A stretch of DNA of 14,688 nt, taken from Erysipelotrichia bacterium. Its GTDB lineage: Bacteria; Bacillota_I; Bacilli_A; Erysipelotrichales; Erysipelotrichaceae. The notes below the pieces were generated by a model. The model did not search any database and had not been told where the DNA came from. It saw nothing but the letters and a program-made list of their open reading frames with translations. This document shows, piece by piece, positions 13,339-14,688 of this stretch; position 1 is the stretch's first letter, and each line of letters opens with the position of its first letter. The stretch spans positions 1-14,688 of the forward strand of contig SAAR01000050.1 in NCBI GenBank assembly GCA_009916335.1, given 5' to 3'. The position numbers were made by a program, and so were the translations under genes.

Positions 13339-14688
13339 ATGAATTATACGAATCATAAGGAACATTGTACGCATGAACATCACCACAAAAAAGATTGTCA
13401 TTGTGGGAAAGATCATTCATTAATTAGTGAAAAAAGTCAACAAGATAGATGTGAGCGAGAAGAGGCATGTGAAGATACGCTAGAAGAACCTCTTGATCAA
13501 TCGCATTCCTGTGCTTGTCATCATAATCATGAAGATCACCACCATCACCATCACGAAGGGTGTCAGTGTACAGGAAATCATACAGAAACAAAGAGTGAAA
13601 AAATATTACAAAAGGCGAAATATAAATTTAAAATTAATAAACTAGATTGTGCGAATTGTGCGATGAAAGTAGAAGATGCCATTGCGAAACAGGCATATAT
13701 TAATGATGTTTCCCTTAGTTTTTCTACTTCGATCTTAATGGTTGATACACAAAGAGAAGATAAACAACAATTACTAAAAGATTTAAATATGATTGCGAAT
13801 CAAGTAGAAGAGAAAGTAGTTATTGAAACCTATCAAAAAAGTGAGGTAAAAATAGCGAATCATCGACAGGAAATATTTCAATTGATTGCAGGTTTTATCG
13901 CTTTATTCATTTCTATGCTTGTTGAAGAAAAAATGGGGCAAATAACTACATGGTTGTATCTGTTCACATATCTGATTGTTGGATACAAAGTATTATTCAT
14001 TGCTTTTCGTAATCTTTTAAAAAGAGATTTGTTTGATGAAAACTTTTTAATGTCATTGGCAACGATTGGTGCTTTTGCACTAGGGGATTACAAAGAAGCG
14101 GTTGCCGTAATGTTGTTTTATGATATTGGAGAATTGTTTCAATCAATTGCTGTAAATCGTTCTCGTCGCTCCATTGGTGATCTAATGAATATTCATAGTG
14201 ATTATGCAATGGTTATAAGAGATGGAAAAGAGGTAGCAGTAGATCCAGATACTCTATTAGTAGATGATATTGTTGTCGTTAAGGCAGGAGAGCGTATTTG
14301 TGTAGATGGAATTGTGATTGAAGGAGAATCTTCTTTAGATACTTCCGCTTTAACAGGAGAGTCCTTACCAAAAGAGATCAGTGTAAATGATGAAGTGTTG
14401 GCAGGTTGTTTAAATATAAATGGTTTGTTTAAGATGAGAGTGGTAAAAGTAGCGAGTGAATCAACTGTTTCTAGAGTATTGGAATTAGTAGAAAACGCGG
14501 CTAGTAAAAAAGCAAAGATTGAAAAATTTATCACAAAATTTTCTAAAATTTATACTCCTACAGTCGTATTCGCAGCAGCTTGTTTAATCATTATTCCTAC
14601 TTTGATACAAGGATATGCGAGTTTTGGCACATGGTTATATCGTGGCTGTACCTTCTTAGTTATTTCTTGTCCATGTGCATTGGTTATT
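13339..14688 (+). CDS. Heavy-metal translocating P1B-type ATPase (Zn/Cd/Pb class), 3' end outside window
   Basis: The ATG at 13339 is one base after the ArsR stop, with GGAGGAAGG just upstream; 450 residues are visible with no stop. Residues 1-85 hold 19 His and 9 Cys, including HEHHH (12-16), C20-H-C22, CACHH (58-62), six His in a row (67-72) and C75-Q-C77. A heavy-metal-associated domain follows (about 95-165) with CANC (104-107). Paired membrane helices occur at about 178-222, two more at about 240-275, then the actuator domain with TGES (339-342), another helix, and S-CPC-AL (CPC 444-446) at the window end. CPC plus a CadC-like regulator points to Zn/Cd/Pb export (CadA/ZntA type). The phosphorylation motif DKTGT and nucleotide domain lie beyond the window. 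The His-rich head may buffer or deliver metal. Confidence 0.93.
   Translation, partial: MNYTNHKEHCTHEHHHKKDCHCGKDHSLISEKSQQDRCEREEACEDTLEEPLDQSHSCACHHNHEDHHHHHHEGCQCTGNHTETKSEKILQKAKYKFKINKLDCANCAMKVEDAIAKQAYINDVSLSFSTSILMVDTQREDKQQLLKDLNMIANQVEEKVVIETYQKSEVKIANHRQEIFQLIAGFIALFISMLVEEKMGQITTWLYLFTYLIVGYKVLFIAFRNLLKRDLFDENFLMSLATIGAFALGDYKEAVAVMLFYDIGELFQSIAVNRSRRSIGDLMNIHSDYAMVIRDGKEVAVDPDTLLVDDIVVVKAGERICVDGIVIEGESSLDTSALTGESLPKEISVNDEVLAGCLNINGLFKMRVVKVASESTVSRVLELVENAASKKAKIEKFITKFSKIYTPTVVFAAACLIIIPTLIQGYASFGTWLYRGCTFLVISCPCALVI

Noticed and set aside
14202..14534. Reverse-strand open frame inside the P-type ATPase gene
   Set aside because: The forward frame encodes the TGES actuator domain; the Ser/Thr-rich reverse product is typical antisense translation.

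Overview
This window looks like chromosomal DNA from a low-GC Gram-positive gut bacterium. The base composition is strongly AT-rich, Shine-Dalgarno sites are GGAGG-like, sigma-A-type promoters are obvious, and hairpin-plus-T-run terminators separate most units. The bile salt hydrolase fragment points to an intestinal lifestyle. Together with a long pyrophosphate-dependent phosphofructokinase, it makes an Erysipelotrichia-like Firmicute plausible; that placement is inference only. I see no integrase, transposase, phage gene, CRISPR array, rRNA or tRNA.

Layout. (1) 1-3497 is loosely packed: the 3' two thirds of a bile salt hydrolase gene, a small VOC/glyoxalase-fold protein behind a 26-bp tandem repeat, a 342-residue protein joining an amphipathic N-terminus, an EF-hand-like loop and an EcsC-like hydrophobic domain, then about 700 bases with no convincing gene. 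(2) 3498-5200 is the monocistronic PPi-dependent 6-phosphofructokinase gene, with a textbook promoter and terminator. (3) 5384-7014 is a divergent pair, a MarR-type repressor and a FUSC-type membrane exporter, sharing a 120-base region full of ATAGT/ACTAT half-sites. (4) 7049-8409 is a monocistronic signalling protein with tandem HD and HD-GYP domains. (5) 8414-11123 is a two-gene unit: an Ldh2/malate-lactate dehydrogenase family oxidoreductase and a glycerol kinase gene interrupted by one in-frame amber codon. (6) 11144-12870 is a three-gene unit: an unrecognised 91-residue protein and two HAD-family phosphatases. (7) 12926-14688 is a metal-resistance operon: an ArsR/CadC-type sensor with its operator, and a Zn/Cd/Pb-type P1B ATPase with a His/Cys-rich N-terminus that runs off the window.

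The genes are mostly independent units rather than one pathway. The coherent modules are the autoregulated MarR/FUSC efflux pair and the ArsR/P-type-ATPase metal efflux operon. Central carbon genes (PPi-PFK, the Ldh2-type dehydrogenase, glycerol kinase) suggest flexible sugar and glycerol use, although glycerol kinase may be inactive in this strain. No multi-gene undescribed system is evident. The points most worth a second look are the amber-interrupted glpK, the EF-hand/EcsC-like protein, the MarR operator array with a possible coupled leader peptide, and the His/Cys-rich head of the metal pump.
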